From positions 1,426,001 to 1,490,000 of the forward strand of contig OY970300.1 in the NCBI GenBank assembly GCA_963716245.1: a stretch of DNA of 64,000 nt. The letters are read 5' to 3'. The notes under the pieces are model-generated. The model was not told the origin of the DNA. It saw only the letters and a list, made by a program, of their open reading frames with translations, and made no database searches. This document shows positions 50,739 to 59,639 of this stretch, one piece after another; the stretch's first letter is position 1; each line of letters begins with the position of its first letter. Position numbers and translations under genes: made by a program. Source of the stretch: VRUE01 sp963716245 (GTDB taxonomy: Bacteria; Actinomycetota; Thermoleophilia; Solirubrobacterales; 70-9).

Positions 50739-51629
50739 CTATGCCGCCCTCCGGGACGGCGCCTCGCTTCGCGTCTCCGGCTCGACGCCTGGGTCGTCGT
50801 GGGATATCCGCTCCTCGTAGGCGCGCCTCGCGGTCGGATCGACCTCGGTCATCACCTTGTCGACGCCCATGAAGCGCGCCACCGCCTCGCGGACGCGTCG
50901 CGGCAGCAGCGCGCCGAGGACGACCGAGGCACGCAGCTGCCGTGGCACGTAGACGTCCACCTTCCCGGTCTCGAGCGCATTGACGATCTCGGCCGCCACT
51001 TCCTCGGGCTCGACCCGCTTGACGCCCCGCTGGTCCGCGAGGCCTTCGATCAGCTGCGTGTTGACGGTGATCGGCATCACGTAGGAGAGGTCGATGCCGG
51101 CGTCGCGGTACTCGGCGCGCACCGCCTCGGTGAAGCCGACGACGAAGTGCTTCGTACCGGAGTAGGTGGCGATTCCCGGGACCCCGGCTTTGCCGGCCGA
51201 CGAGGCGATGTTGACGACGTGGCCGCCGCCGCGCGGGCGCATCCGCTCGACCGCCAGCTGGGTGCCGACGACCACCCCGTAGACGTTGATGTCGAGCTGG
51301 CGGCGGATCGAGTCGTCGCTCTCCTCCAGGAACGGGGTCACGGGCATGATCCCAGCGTTGTTGATCAGCACGTCGACCGGCCCCAGCTGGCGCTCGGCCT
51401 CGTCGAGGAAGGCCGCGAAGGAGTCTCGGTCGGTGACGTTGAGCTCGAGCGCGACGGTGCCGCCCCCCAGCTCGGCGGCGGCACCCTCGGCCACCGCCAC
51501 GTCGAGGTCGCCGATCGCGACCCGCGCGCCCTTGCGGACCAGCGCCGCCGCCGTCGTCCTGCCGATCCCCCGGGCGCCCCCGGTGATCGCCATGACCTTG
51601 CCGCTGAGTGAGCGTCGCTGCTTCGCCAT
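50739..51629 (-). CDS. Short-chain dehydrogenase/reductase
   Basis: 296 residues from ATG 51629 with GAGGAGG upstream. Classical SDR: TGGARGIGRTTAAAL cofactor motif, INNAGIMPVTP, catalytic Ser in IASSAGKAGVPG and YSGTKHFVVGF (YxxxK). The last about 50 residues extend beyond the core. It lies 22 nt after the lipid-transfer thiolase gene and is probably cotranscribed, suggesting a role in lipid or sterol breakdown; the substrate is inference. Confidence 0.9.
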   Translation of the reverse strand: MAKQRRSLSGKVMAITGGARGIGRTTAAALVRKGARVAIGDLDVAVAEGAAAELGGGTVALELNVTDRDSFAAFLDEAERQLGPVDVLINNAGIMPVTPFLEESDDSIRRQLDINVYGVVVGTQLAVERMRPRGGGHVVNIASSAGKAGVPGIATYSGTKHFVVGFTEAVRAEYRDAGIDLSYVMPITVNTQLIEGLADQRGVKRVEPEEVAAEIVNALETGKVDVYVPRQLRASVVLGALLPRRVREAVARFMGVDKVMTEVDPTARRAYEERISHDDPGVEPETRSEAPSRRAA

Positions 51630-51651
51630 CGTGCCTCCTCTCCGGCTGCTC

Positions 51652-52845
51652 CTAGGCCGCCGGCTTGTAGACGGTGACCACGGCGGCGCCGCCGAGGCCG
51701 ATGTTGTGCTGCAGGGCGGTCTTCGCGCCCTCGACCTGGCGCTTGTCGGCTTCGCCGCGCAGCTGCCAGGTCAGCTCCGAGCACTGGGCCAGCCCGGTCG
51801 CCCCGAGCGGATGACCCTTGGAGATCAGCCCGCCGGACGGGTTGACGACGACCTTGCCGCCGAAGGTGGTCGCTTCCTCCTCGACCAGCTTGTGCCCCTC
51901 GCCCTCGGCCGCGAAGCCGAGCGCTTCATAGGTGATCAGCTCGTTGGCGCTGAAGCAGTCGTGCAGCTCGCAGACGTCGACCTCTTCGGCCGCGACGCCG
52001 GCCTCCTCGTAGGCCTCGTTGGCAGCCTGCTTCGACATGTCGGAGCCGACGATCTTCATGCAGTCGGTGTCGTCGGCGAAGGTCGAGCTGAGGTCGGTGA
52101 CCATCGACTGGCCGGCGATCTCGACCGCCTGCTCCCAGAGCCCGTGCTCGTCCACGTAGCGCTCGGAGGCGACGATCGCGCAGGCCGAGCCGTCGGAGGT
52201 CGGCGAGCACTGGAGCTTGGTCAGCGGGTCGTGGATCATCTTCGCTGCCTTGATGTCCTCGAGGGTGTACTCGTCCTGGAACTGGGCGTAGGGGTTGTTG
52301 ACCGAGTGCTTGTGGTTCTTCCAGCCGATCCAGGCGTAGTGGTCGGGCGTCGAGCCGTACTTCTCCATGTGGTCGCGGCCGGCGTTGCCGAACATCTGCG
52401 GCGCGGGAGGCGACTGCTCGGGGTCGCGAAGCTCGAACATCCGCATCGCGTGCTTGTCGAGCGCGTTGGTCCGGTCGGTGTACTTGACGCCCAGCGAGCC
52501 CGGCTCCATCTTCTCGAAGCCGAGCGCGAGCGCACACTCGGCGAGCCCGCCCTTGACCGCCTGCCGGGCGAGGAACAGCGCCGATGAGCCGGTCGAGCAG
52601 TTGTTGTTGACGTTGACGACCGGGATCCCGGTCAGCCCCAACTGGTAGAGCGCCCGCTGCCCGTAGGTCGAGTCGCCGTAGCAGTAGCCCGCGTAGGCCT
52701 GCTCGACGTCGTCGTAGGAGATGCCGGCGTCGGCGAGCGCCTTCTCCCCCGCCTCCTTTGCCCAGTCGGGGTAATCGCCCTCCTTGGTGCCGGGCTTCTC
52801 GAACTTGGTCATCCCGACCCCGATCACGAACGTGCGGTTGCTCAA
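51652..52845 (-). CDS. Thiolase-family lipid-transfer protein (SCP-x type)
   Basis: 397 residues from TTG 52845 with AGGAG upstream. Nucleophile Cys in VNNNCSTGSSALF (near 86), His in CELHDCFSANELITYE and the late GHPLGATGLAQCSEL motif. Such non-canonical thiolases act on branched or steroid side-chain acyl-CoA in actinobacteria. It pairs with the SDR that follows. There is no SCP2 domain in this protein. Confidence 0.93.
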   Translation of the reverse strand: MSNRTFVIGVGMTKFEKPGTKEGDYPDWAKEAGEKALADAGISYDDVEQAYAGYCYGDSTYGQRALYQLGLTGIPVVNVNNNCSTGSSALFLARQAVKGGLAECALALGFEKMEPGSLGVKYTDRTNALDKHAMRMFELRDPEQSPPAPQMFGNAGRDHMEKYGSTPDHYAWIGWKNHKHSVNNPYAQFQDEYTLEDIKAAKMIHDPLTKLQCSPTSDGSACAIVASERYVDEHGLWEQAVEIAGQSMVTDLSSTFADDTDCMKIVGSDMSKQAANEAYEEAGVAAEEVDVCELHDCFSANELITYEALGFAAEGEGHKLVEEEATTFGGKVVVNPSGGLISKGHPLGATGLAQCSELTWQLRGEADKRQVEGAKTALQHNIGLGGAAVVTVYKPAA

Positions 52846-53001
52846 CTCTCGCTCCTGTCGTCGCGCCGCGGCCGACCGCAGCGGTTTGGCTGGCTAGCCA
52901 GGAATGTACCGCGTGCGGCCTCCTCAGGCGATCGGCATGTGCTCGCGGGGCGGGTTATGTGTCGTATAGGAGGAAAAAGGCGCCCGGCAGCTGCCGATGG
53001 A

Positions 53002-53685
53002 CTAGCCGACGTGGCCGCCGGGCATGCGGTCGTCGTGCCCGCGGCAGTCCTCGGGCTGCCAGCCGGGGACGGTGTTGCCTTCCGGCGGGATCGGGTTCGC
53101 CTTGAGGATCCGCGCCAGGTGGGTGACGTTGTGGGCCATCCACTTGGCGGTCTTCTGGGTGTAGGGATGATCCGCTCCGCCCGCTTCGATGAACGACGGG
53201 CCGGGGCCGGCGTCGCCGACCCAGTAGGTGTCGGCGTTGGGCGGAATCGCGCAGCCGAGATGGGTGAGGTTGAACAGGGTCGTCTCGGCGCAGGCGTGGG
53301 CGCCGTCCTCGTTGCCGGTCACGACGACGCCGCCGACCGTGTTGTAGAGCGGGTACTGGCCGACTTCGTTGGTCGTGTTGTAGGTCCCGTCGAGCCGCTC
53401 GATCACCATCTGGCTGACGCTGTTGCGGACGCCGAACCAGATCGACATGCCGACGATCAGAATGTCCGCGGCGAGCACCTTCTCGAGGATCTGCGGCCAC
53501 TCGTCCCCGTCCCCCATGTCGGAGACGACGCCGAACGGGATCTCGTAGTCGACCGGCCGCAGCGTCTCGTGACCGACGCCGAGCTCGTCGAAGTGGGCGG
53601 TCACCAGGTCGATCAACCCCTGCGTGTTGGAGACCTCGGGCGACTTCTTCAGCGTGCAGTTGAGGATCAAGGCGTTGATGTCCAT
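53002..53685 (-). CDS. Flavodoxin-fold NAD(P)H-dependent FMN reductase-like protein
   Basis: 227 residues from ATG 53685. Flavodoxin-like: ALILNCTLKKSPEVSNTQGL phosphate loop, LIVGMSIWFGVRNSVSQ and VVTGNEDGAHACAET. It resembles quinone/NADPH FMN reductases that act on small aromatic or metal substrates. The start is leaderless (TAGACT 6 nt before) and divergent from ccdA. Confidence 0.85.
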   Translation of the reverse strand: MDINALILNCTLKKSPEVSNTQGLIDLVTAHFDELGVGHETLRPVDYEIPFGVVSDMGDGDEWPQILEKVLAADILIVGMSIWFGVRNSVSQMVIERLDGTYNTTNEVGQYPLYNTVGGVVVTGNEDGAHACAETTLFNLTHLGCAIPPNADTYWVGDAGPGPSFIEAGGADHPYTQKTAKWMAHNVTHLARILKANPIPPEGNTVPGWQPEDCRGHDDRMPGGHVG

Positions 53686-53691
53686 GCGACG

Positions 53692-53697
53692 AGTCTA
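53692..53697 (-). promoter_or_regulatory. -10 hexamer TAGACT for the flavodoxin-like gene
   Basis: TAGACT on the minus strand ends 6 nt before the ATG at 53685. It is divergent from the ccdA hexamer 3 nt away, so the two promoters overlap. Confidence 0.4.
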
Positions 53698-53699
53698 AG

Positions 53700-53705
53700 T
53701 ACCCT
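53700..53705 (+). promoter_or_regulatory. -10 hexamer TACCCT for the ccdA gene
   Basis: TACCCT ends 8 nt before the GTG at 53714. Confidence 0.4.
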
Positions 53706-53713
53706 GGGAGAGC

Positions 53714-54475
53714 GTGTTCCTCGCCGAGATCAGCACCGATCCCGCCGCCGGGGTGGGCATCTTCGCCGCGCTCGCCGCCGGCGTCGTCTCCTTCCTCTCC
53801 CCCTGCGTGCTGCCGCTGGTCCCGGGCTATCTGTCCGCCGTCACTGGGGTCAGGCCGAGCGAGCTGGAGAGCGCCGGCTGGCGGCGCGTCCTCGGCCCGA
53901 GCCTGCTCTTCGTCGCCAGCTTCTCGGCGATCTTCATCGCCCTCGGGCTGACCGCGACGGGGCTCGGCTCGACCCTGCGCGACCACGAGGAGCTGTTGAC
54001 CAAGATCGCGGCAGTGCTGATGGTGGCGATGGGCGTGCTCTTCGTCGCCTCCCTGTTCGTGGCCCGCCTCAACCGTGAGTGGCACGTCGACGCGCTGATG
54101 GAGCGCGCCGGCAGGGGCGGCCCCGTCGTCGCCGGCGCCGCGTTCGCGATCGCCTGGACGCCGTGCATCGGGCCCACGCTCGGCGCGATCCTCTCGGCGG
54201 CCTCGCTGGCCGACTCGGCCGGCCGCGGCGCCTTCCTCCTCGCCGTCTACTCGGCCGGCCTGGCGATCCCCTTCCTGCTCACTGCGGTCGCGTTCTCCCG
54301 CATGACCACCGCCTTCGACGCGGTCAAGCGCCACTACGCCGCGATCGTCGCCACCGGCGGCCTGATCTTGATCGCGATGGGCGTCCTGATCTGGACCGAC
54401 CAGCTGACCCAGCTCAACATCGAGGCGCAGCAGTGGATGTCCGGCCTAGGCCTCGACTTCTGGAACGAGGTCTGA
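53714..54475 (+). CDS. ccdA: CcdA/DsbD-family transmembrane electron carrier
   Basis: 253 residues from GTG 53714, six hydrophobic helices. The two buried cysteines are in SFLSPCVLPLVPGY (near 31) and AWTPCIGPTLGAI (near 156), the reversible thiol pair that passes reductant across the membrane. It supplies electrons for cytochrome c maturation or thiol repair outside. The GTG at 53714 has no upstream alternative because of the divergent promoter. Confidence 0.93.
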   Translation: MFLAEISTDPAAGVGIFAALAAGVVSFLSPCVLPLVPGYLSAVTGVRPSELESAGWRRVLGPSLLFVASFSAIFIALGLTATGLGSTLRDHEELLTKIAAVLMVAMGVLFVASLFVARLNREWHVDALMERAGRGGPVVAGAAFAIAWTPCIGPTLGAILSAASLADSAGRGAFLLAVYSAGLAIPFLLTAVAFSRMTTAFDAVKRHYAAIVATGGLILIAMGVLIWTDQLTQLNIEAQQWMSGLGLDFWNEV

Positions 54476-54480
54476 GCAGG

Positions 54481-54759
54481 TCAGTTATTTGCAGGAGCGA
54501 CCGTCTGAAGCTCCTGGCCGACGGCCTCGACCTCTTCGAGGCCCTCGCCGTCGAGGTCGTTCGAGCAGACGATTCGGAAGCGCCCCGTGCCGATCTCGGC
54601 GTCGGGTACGACCGGCAGCCCGCGGATCTCCCCCCAGCCCAGCCGCTCGACCTCGAACGGGTTCATCCGCACCTCGGCCGCCGGGAACGGGCAGTTGCGG
54701 TTGTGCTGGTCGATCGCCTTCGAGATCGCCTCCAGATTCTTTGCCTCGGGGGACGCCAC
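54481..54759 (-). CDS. Small hypothetical protein (92 residues)
   Basis: 92 residues from GTG 54759; TAGAAT ends 6 nt before it. A helical N-terminus (EAKNLEAISKAIDQHNRNC) is followed by a compact beta/alpha part (FEVERLGWGEIRGLPVV, FRIVCSNDLDGEGLEEVE). Two cysteines are present. There is no known domain; the coherent leaderless start and low-complexity-free sequence support a real gene. It is convergent with ccdA. Confidence 0.7.
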   Translation of the reverse strand: MASPEAKNLEAISKAIDQHNRNCPFPAAEVRMNPFEVERLGWGEIRGLPVVPDAEIGTGRFRIVCSNDLDGEGLEEVEAVGQELQTVAPANN

Positions 54760-54765
54760 GGCACG

Positions 54766-54771
54766 ATTCTA
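54766..54771 (-). promoter_or_regulatory. -10 hexamer TAGAAT for the 92-residue protein
   Basis: TAGAAT on the minus strand ends 6 nt before the GTG at 54759. Confidence 0.4.
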
Positions 54772-54807
54772 GGCAGTGGCGACCTGGGCTACGGGTAAGG
54801 GTGCGCG

Positions 54808-55224
54808 CTACAGCGTGCCGCCCGTGTCGTACGGCTCGCCGGGCCTGCCGCCGAGGGCGAGGAGGCGGAGGCCGTGAGGGCCGGGAGTGACCTTGCGCTT
54901 GACCTCCGGGCCGAGGCGGACGATGTGGTCCCGGTCGAGCGGGTACCGCTCGCCGTCGGCTTCTACCGTGCCCGAGCCGCGCAGGGCGACGTAGACCTCC
55001 TCCTGGTTCAGCTGCGCGGGGCGTTTGGCGAACATCTGGCCGCCGATGCCCTCTGCGGAGTGGTCGTGCTCGGGGTATTCGTCCGCCCCAGGCGCCAGAT
55101 CGCTGATCGAGATCCCGAAGGAGCTGACACCAAGCGCCGCGGCGACCTTGTGGAACTTGATCCCCTCCAGGACGCCCTCGATCGCCTCGATTTCATCTAT
55201 TCGCATGTGCGTGACTTCGCTCAT
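54808..55224 (-). CDS. Cupin-domain protein
   Basis: 138 residues from ATG 55224 (ATG 55206 is an alternative). A single cupin barrel (about 40-125): EYPEHDHSAEGIGGQ carries the His metal motif, EEVYVALRGSGTVEADGERY and LDRDHIVRLGPEVKRKVTPG follow. Probably a metal-binding enzyme or sensor of unknown substrate. TACGAT ends 6 nt before the start. A palindromic element lies between this gene and dinB. Confidence 0.82.
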   Translation of the reverse strand: MSEVTHMRIDEIEAIEGVLEGIKFHKVAAALGVSSFGISISDLAPGADEYPEHDHSAEGIGGQMFAKRPAQLNQEEVYVALRGSGTVEADGERYPLDRDHIVRLGPEVKRKVTPGPHGLRLLALGGRPGEPYDTGGTL

Positions 55225-55230
55225 CGGCAG

Positions 55231-55236
55231 ATCGTA
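55231..55236 (-). promoter_or_regulatory. -10 hexamer TACGAT for the cupin gene
   Basis: TACGAT on the minus strand ends 6 nt before the ATG at 55224. Confidence 0.4.
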
Positions 55237-55259
55237 GACGGCGGCAGGCGATCGCTCGT

Positions 55260-55354
55260 CGGGCGGGTGGCGCGGCGACGGGGGTCCCCCATAGCGGAGG
55301 GCGCCGAAGGCGCCTGAGCACATGGGGGATGGTCGCCGCGACAGGACCCGCCCG
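55260..55354 (+). repeat. Palindromic insertion element, copy 4 (type 2), next to dinB
   Basis: Outer stem CGGGCGGGT/ACCCGCCCG, then GCGGCGAC/GTCGCCGC, TCCCCCAT/ATGGGGGA and apical GGCGCC-GAA-GGCGCC. 95 nt. It differs from copy 2 at several stem positions with matching changes on the other arm. It ends 5 nt before the dinB GTG. Confidence 0.88.
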
Positions 55355-55359
55355 CCGGA

Positions 55360-56505
55360 GTGGTCTCGTCGCTCCCACCTCCTACGATCATTCGTCTGAC
55401 CGAGCAACGCACAATCGCCCACCTGGACATGGACGCGTTCTACGCGTCGGTTGAGCTGCGGCGGCGGCCGGAGCTGAAGGGGAAGCCGGTCGTGGTCTGC
55501 GGCTCGGGGCCACGGGCGGTGGTCACGACGGCGAGCTACGAGGCCCGCAAGCTGGCCGGAATCCACTCGGCGATGCCGGCTGCGGTCGCCCGGCGGCGGC
55601 TGCCCGACGCCGTCTACATCCAGCCCGACTTCGCCGCCTACCGCGAGGCATCCGGGCAGGTGATGGCGATCCTCCGTCGCAACGCCGAGACGGTCGAGGT
55701 GGTCGGGCTCGACGAGGCCTACCTCGACCTGACCGGGCTCTTCTCGCCGAAGGCGACGATGCGGCGGATCGCGACCGAGATCCGCGAGGAGACCGAGCTG
55801 GGCTGCTCGATCGGGATCTCCGAGAACCGGCTGCTGGCCAAGATCACGAGCGAGCTGGGCAAGCCGGGCGGGCTCGTCGTCCTCTCGCGGGCGGAGGCGC
55901 TGGAGCGCTTCGCCGACCACTCCCCCGGTCTGGTGCCGGGGATCGGGCCGAAGACCGTGGCGCGACTGGAGCAGATGGGCATCGTGACCTTGGGCGCCCT
56001 GCGCGCGTATGACGTCGAGGCGCTGAAGGAGGCCTTCGGCCCTCGCACGGGGGGTTGGCTGCACGCCCGGGCCGGCTTCGAGGACGACACGCCGATCGCG
56101 GTCGAGCGCGCGACGAAATCCCAGTCGACCGAGATCACCTTCGACACCGACATCGCCGACAGCGGGGAGCTGGAGACCCATCTGGCCTCGCTCGCCGACG
56201 AGCTCTGCCGGCGGCTCCGGGCGCGGGACCTGGCGGGGCGGACGATCGGGATCAAGGTGCGGCTGGACGACTGGACCAACGCCACCCGCTCGCATACGGT
56301 CGAGGAGCCGACGAACGACCCGGGCGTGGTCGCGCCGATAGCGCTGCGCCTGCTGCGTGAGTACTCGCCGCCCCGGCCGGTCCGGCTGCTTGGCGTGCGC
56401 CTCGCCGGCTTCGGTGGCGAGGCCGCCGCGGACGACGGCGCGCACGCCGATGAGCCGGAGGTCGCTGACTCAGAGAGCCAGATGCGGCTCGGCCTCACAG
56501 GCTGA
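55360..56505 (+). CDS. dinB: DNA polymerase IV (Y-family)
   Basis: 381 residues from GTG 55360, abutting a palindromic element; there is no ATG before the catalytic DMDAFYASVE (near 24), so the exact start is uncertain. TACGAT at 55383 with CTG 55396 is a weaker alternative. Palm motif LDEAYLDL, GCSIGISENRLLAK, helix-hairpin-helix LVPGIGPKTVARLEQMGI and little-finger domain (from about 230) are present. The C-terminus QMRLGL resembles a beta-clamp binding motif. It copies past DNA lesions. Confidence 0.94.
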   Translation: MVSSLPPPTIIRLTEQRTIAHLDMDAFYASVELRRRPELKGKPVVVCGSGPRAVVTTASYEARKLAGIHSAMPAAVARRRLPDAVYIQPDFAAYREASGQVMAILRRNAETVEVVGLDEAYLDLTGLFSPKATMRRIATEIREETELGCSIGISENRLLAKITSELGKPGGLVVLSRAEALERFADHSPGLVPGIGPKTVARLEQMGIVTLGALRAYDVEALKEAFGPRTGGWLHARAGFEDDTPIAVERATKSQSTEITFDTDIADSGELETHLASLADELCRRLRARDLAGRTIGIKVRLDDWTNATRSHTVEEPTNDPGVVAPIALRLLREYSPPRPVRLLGVRLAGFGGEAAADDGAHADEPEVADSESQMRLGLTG

Positions 56506-56528
56506 CCCTTGTTTGCGAAGATTGGCCC

Positions 56529-57959
56529 GTGAGTGATCGGCTGACCGGACTCGATGCGTCCTTCCTCCACATGGAGCGAGCCGGCGCGCACATGCACGTC
56601 GCCTCGACGATCCTCTTCGACGGCTCGGCCCCGACCCACGAGGAGTTCCGCGACCACATCGAGTCGCGCCTGCACCTCGTGCCGCGCTTCCGCCAGAAGC
56701 TGCGCTTCGTCCCGCTCAGCCAGGGCCGGCCCGTCTGGGTCGACGACCCGTTCCTCAACCTCGACTACCACGTGCGCCGCACCGCGCTGCCCGCGCCCGG
56801 CTCCGAGGAGCAGCTGCGCAACCTCGCCTCGCGGATCTTCTCCCAGCAGCTCGACCGCAGCAAGCCGCTCTGGGAGCTGTGGCTGGTCGAGGGCTTCGAA
56901 GGCGATCGCTTCGCGATCATCGGCAAGAGTCACCACGCCCTGGTCGACGGCGTCTCCGGGGTGGACATCACGACCGTGCTCTTCGACGTCGAGGAGGAGC
57001 CGTCGAACCCGCCGGTCCGCCCGCCCAAGTGGGCGCCGCGACCGGAACCGACCGACCTCGGGCTGCTGAGCGAGGCGCTGCGTGAGCGGGCGACCAGCCC
57101 GCGCGAGATCGCCCGCGGCGTGCGGGCGGCGGTGCGGGCGCCGCAGCGGGTGCTGCGCGGCGTCGCCGACACCGGCAAGCTGCTCGAAGCCGGGATGGCC
57201 GCCCCGCGCACGCCGTTCAACGTCGAGATCGGCTCCCACCGCCGCCTCGCCTTCGTCCGTGCCGACCTCGGCGACTTCAAGCGGGTCAAGAACGAGCACG
57301 GCGGCACGGTCAACGACGTGGTCCTGTCGGTCGTCACCGGCGCCCTCGGCAACTACCTGCGGGCCCGCGGCCACGACACCGAGGGGCTGGAGCTGCGCGC
57401 GATGGTGCCGGTCAGCGTGCGCGCCGAGGAAGAGCGCGGCGCGCTGGGCAACAAGATCACGGCGATGATGGCCCCGCTGCCGGTCTGGTGCGAGGACCCG
57501 GTCGAGCGGCTGCGCCTGCTGACCGAGACGATGGGCGACCTGAAGGGCTCCGGGCAGGCCGTCGGCGCGGAAATCCTCACCAAGCTGACCGACTTCGCGC
57601 CGACGACGATCGCCTCGCAGGCCGCCCGCCTGCAGCCGGCGCAGCGCTTCTTCAACCTCGTCGTCACCAACGTCCCGGGACCGCAGTTCCCGCTCTACGT
57701 CCTCGGCCGCAAGATGGAGGCGATCTTCCCGATGGTGCCCCTGGCCCGGCGGCAGGCGCTCTGCGTCGGGATCATGTCCTACAACGGCCAGATCGACTTC
57801 GGCCTCGTCGGCGACTACGACGCGATGGCCGACCTCGAGAGCTTCGCGCTCGACCTCGAAGGCGCGGTCTCCGAAGCGGTCGCCACGGCCCCGCCGCGGC
57901 GCGCCGAGGGTCGCAAGGCCGCGGCGAGGGCCGGCAACGGCGCCGTGCCCGCCCGCTAG
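56529..57959 (+). CDS. Wax ester synthase/diacylglycerol acyltransferase (WS/DGAT)
   Basis: 476 residues from GTG 56529. The catalytic HHxxxDG motif is HHALVDGVSG (near 139), preceded by KPLWELWLVEG; the late NVVTNVPGPQFPLY-like block (LVVTNVPGPQFPLY) and the C-terminal MSYNGQIDFGL are family marks. It makes triacylglycerol or wax esters from acyl-CoA at the membrane. The last 25 residues are Ala/Arg-rich. The next gene overlaps its stop by one base. Confidence 0.94.
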   Translation: MSDRLTGLDASFLHMERAGAHMHVASTILFDGSAPTHEEFRDHIESRLHLVPRFRQKLRFVPLSQGRPVWVDDPFLNLDYHVRRTALPAPGSEEQLRNLASRIFSQQLDRSKPLWELWLVEGFEGDRFAIIGKSHHALVDGVSGVDITTVLFDVEEEPSNPPVRPPKWAPRPEPTDLGLLSEALRERATSPREIARGVRAAVRAPQRVLRGVADTGKLLEAGMAAPRTPFNVEIGSHRRLAFVRADLGDFKRVKNEHGGTVNDVVLSVVTGALGNYLRARGHDTEGLELRAMVPVSVRAEEERGALGNKITAMMAPLPVWCEDPVERLRLLTETMGDLKGSGQAVGAEILTKLTDFAPTTIASQAARLQPAQRFFNLVVTNVPGPQFPLYVLGRKMEAIFPMVPLARRQALCVGIMSYNGQIDFGLVGDYDAMADLESFALDLEGAVSEAVATAPPRRAEGRKAAARAGNGAVPAR

Positions 57960-59623
57960 TGCGGATAGCGCTCGCCCAGATCGACCCGACGGTCGGCGAT
58001 GTCGACGGCAACGCCGCGAAGGTCGCGGAGTGGATCGACCGCGCCGCGGCGGCGGGCGCGGACCTCGCGATCTTCCCCGAGCTCTGCGTGCCGGGCTACC
58101 CCGCGGAGGACCTCTACCTGAAGCGGCACTTCGTCGAGGCGAACCGCAGGGCGGTCGAGGAGCTGGCCCGCGGCGTCGGCGAGATGGTCGCCCTGGTCGG
58201 CTTCGCCGAGCCGGTCGCGGACGGCGGCGATCACCGCCATGCCCACAACGCTCTCGCGGTGCTGGCCGATGGCGAGGTCCGCGCCGTCTACCGCAAGAAC
58301 CGGCTGCCCAACTACTCGGTCTTCGACGAGCAGCGCTACTTCGTGCCCGGCACCGAGCCGGCGACGATCCAGGTCGCCGGGACCAGGGTCGGCCTGACCG
58401 TCTGCGAGGACCTCTGGGCCGAGGGGCCGCCCGCCTCGACCGAGGCCGAGCAGGGCGCGACGCTGATCGCCAACCCGTCGGGCTCGCCATACCACCGCGG
58501 CAAGGGCGTCGAGCGGGAGGCGATGTTCGCCGAGCGCGCCCGGGCATACGGGGCGCACCTCGCCTTCTGCAACCTCGTCGGCGGCCAGGACGAGCTCGTC
58601 TTCGACGGCCAGAGCTTCGTCGTCGGACCTGCCGGCGAGGTCGTCGCCCGGGCCGCCCAGTTCGAGGAGGAGCTGCTGGTCTGCGAGGTTCCGGCATCGT
58701 CCCCCGGCCCGCTCGCCACGCCGCTGTCCGACGTCGCCGAGGTCTACGGGGCGCTGACGCGCGGCCTGCGCGACTACGTGCGCAAGAACGGCTTCCGCCA
58801 CGTCGGCATCGCCCTCTCCGGCGGCATCGACTCCGCCCTGGTCGCACTGCTCGCCGTCGACGCGCTGGGCGCCGAGAACGTCAGCTGCGTCGTTATGCCC
58901 TCCCCCCACTCCAGCGAGGCGACCCAGGGCGACGCACGGGCGATCGCCGGCAACCTCGGGGTCGAGGCGATCGAGATCCCGATCGCCTCGACCATGGCGG
59001 CCTACGAGGAGGTGCTCGGCGACTCGCTCGCGAGGCGGGACGAAAACGGTTCCGAGCCGCTCCCGCGCGATCCCACCCGTCCCTCCGAGCCGGACCTCGC
59101 GGCCGAGAACATCCAGGCGCGGATCAGGGGCAACCTGATGATGGCCCTCTCCAACAGGCACGGCTGGCTGGTCCTGACCACCGGCAACAAGAGCGAGATG
59201 TCGGTCGGGTACGCGACCCTCTACGGCGACATGGCGGGCGGGTTCGCGGCGATCAAGGACGTGCCGAAGACGCTCGTCTACGAGCTGGTCCGCCACCGCA
59301 ACGAGGTCGCCGGGCGTGAGCTGGTGCCCGCCTCGGTGCTGGAGCGCGCCCCCTCGGCCGAGCTACGCCCCGACCAGCTCGACTCCGATTCGCTGCCTCC
59401 CTACGACTTGCTCGACCGGGTGCTCGAGGCCTATGTCGAGCGCGACGAAGGCCGCGAGGAGATGATCGCCACCGGCCTGCCGGCCGGGGTCGTCGACGAG
59501 GTCGTGCGGATGGTCGACCGCTCCGAGTACAAGCGCCGCCAGGCGGCCCCGGGGATACGGATCACGCCGAAGGCGTTCGGCCGTGATCGGCGGCTGCCGA
59601 TCACGAACCGCTTCGGCGGTTAG
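57959..59623 (+). CDS. nadE: Glutamine-dependent NAD+ synthetase
   Basis: 554 residues from GTG 57959 (TAGTG overlap with the upstream gene). N-terminal nitrilase-type glutaminase domain with Glu (IFPELCVPGYPAEDL), Lys (YRKNRLPNY) and Cys (GLTVCEDLW, near 144), then the synthetase domain with P-loop ALSGGIDSALVALL (near 284) and TGNKSEMSVGYATLYGDMAG. It converts deamido-NAD to NAD. A structured repeat lies just 3' and the thioesterase gene is convergent. Confidence 0.95.
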   Translation: MRIALAQIDPTVGDVDGNAAKVAEWIDRAAAAGADLAIFPELCVPGYPAEDLYLKRHFVEANRRAVEELARGVGEMVALVGFAEPVADGGDHRHAHNALAVLADGEVRAVYRKNRLPNYSVFDEQRYFVPGTEPATIQVAGTRVGLTVCEDLWAEGPPASTEAEQGATLIANPSGSPYHRGKGVEREAMFAERARAYGAHLAFCNLVGGQDELVFDGQSFVVGPAGEVVARAAQFEEELLVCEVPASSPGPLATPLSDVAEVYGALTRGLRDYVRKNGFRHVGIALSGGIDSALVALLAVDALGAENVSCVVMPSPHSSEATQGDARAIAGNLGVEAIEIPIASTMAAYEEVLGDSLARRDENGSEPLPRDPTRPSEPDLAAENIQARIRGNLMMALSNRHGWLVLTTGNKSEMSVGYATLYGDMAGGFAAIKDVPKTLVYELVRHRNEVAGRELVPASVLERAPSAELRPDQLDSDSLPPYDLLDRVLEAYVERDEGREEMIATGLPAGVVDEVVRMVDRSEYKRRQAAPGIRITPKAFGRDRRLPITNRFGG

Positions 59624-59639
59624 GCCGTTGCCAGATCAA

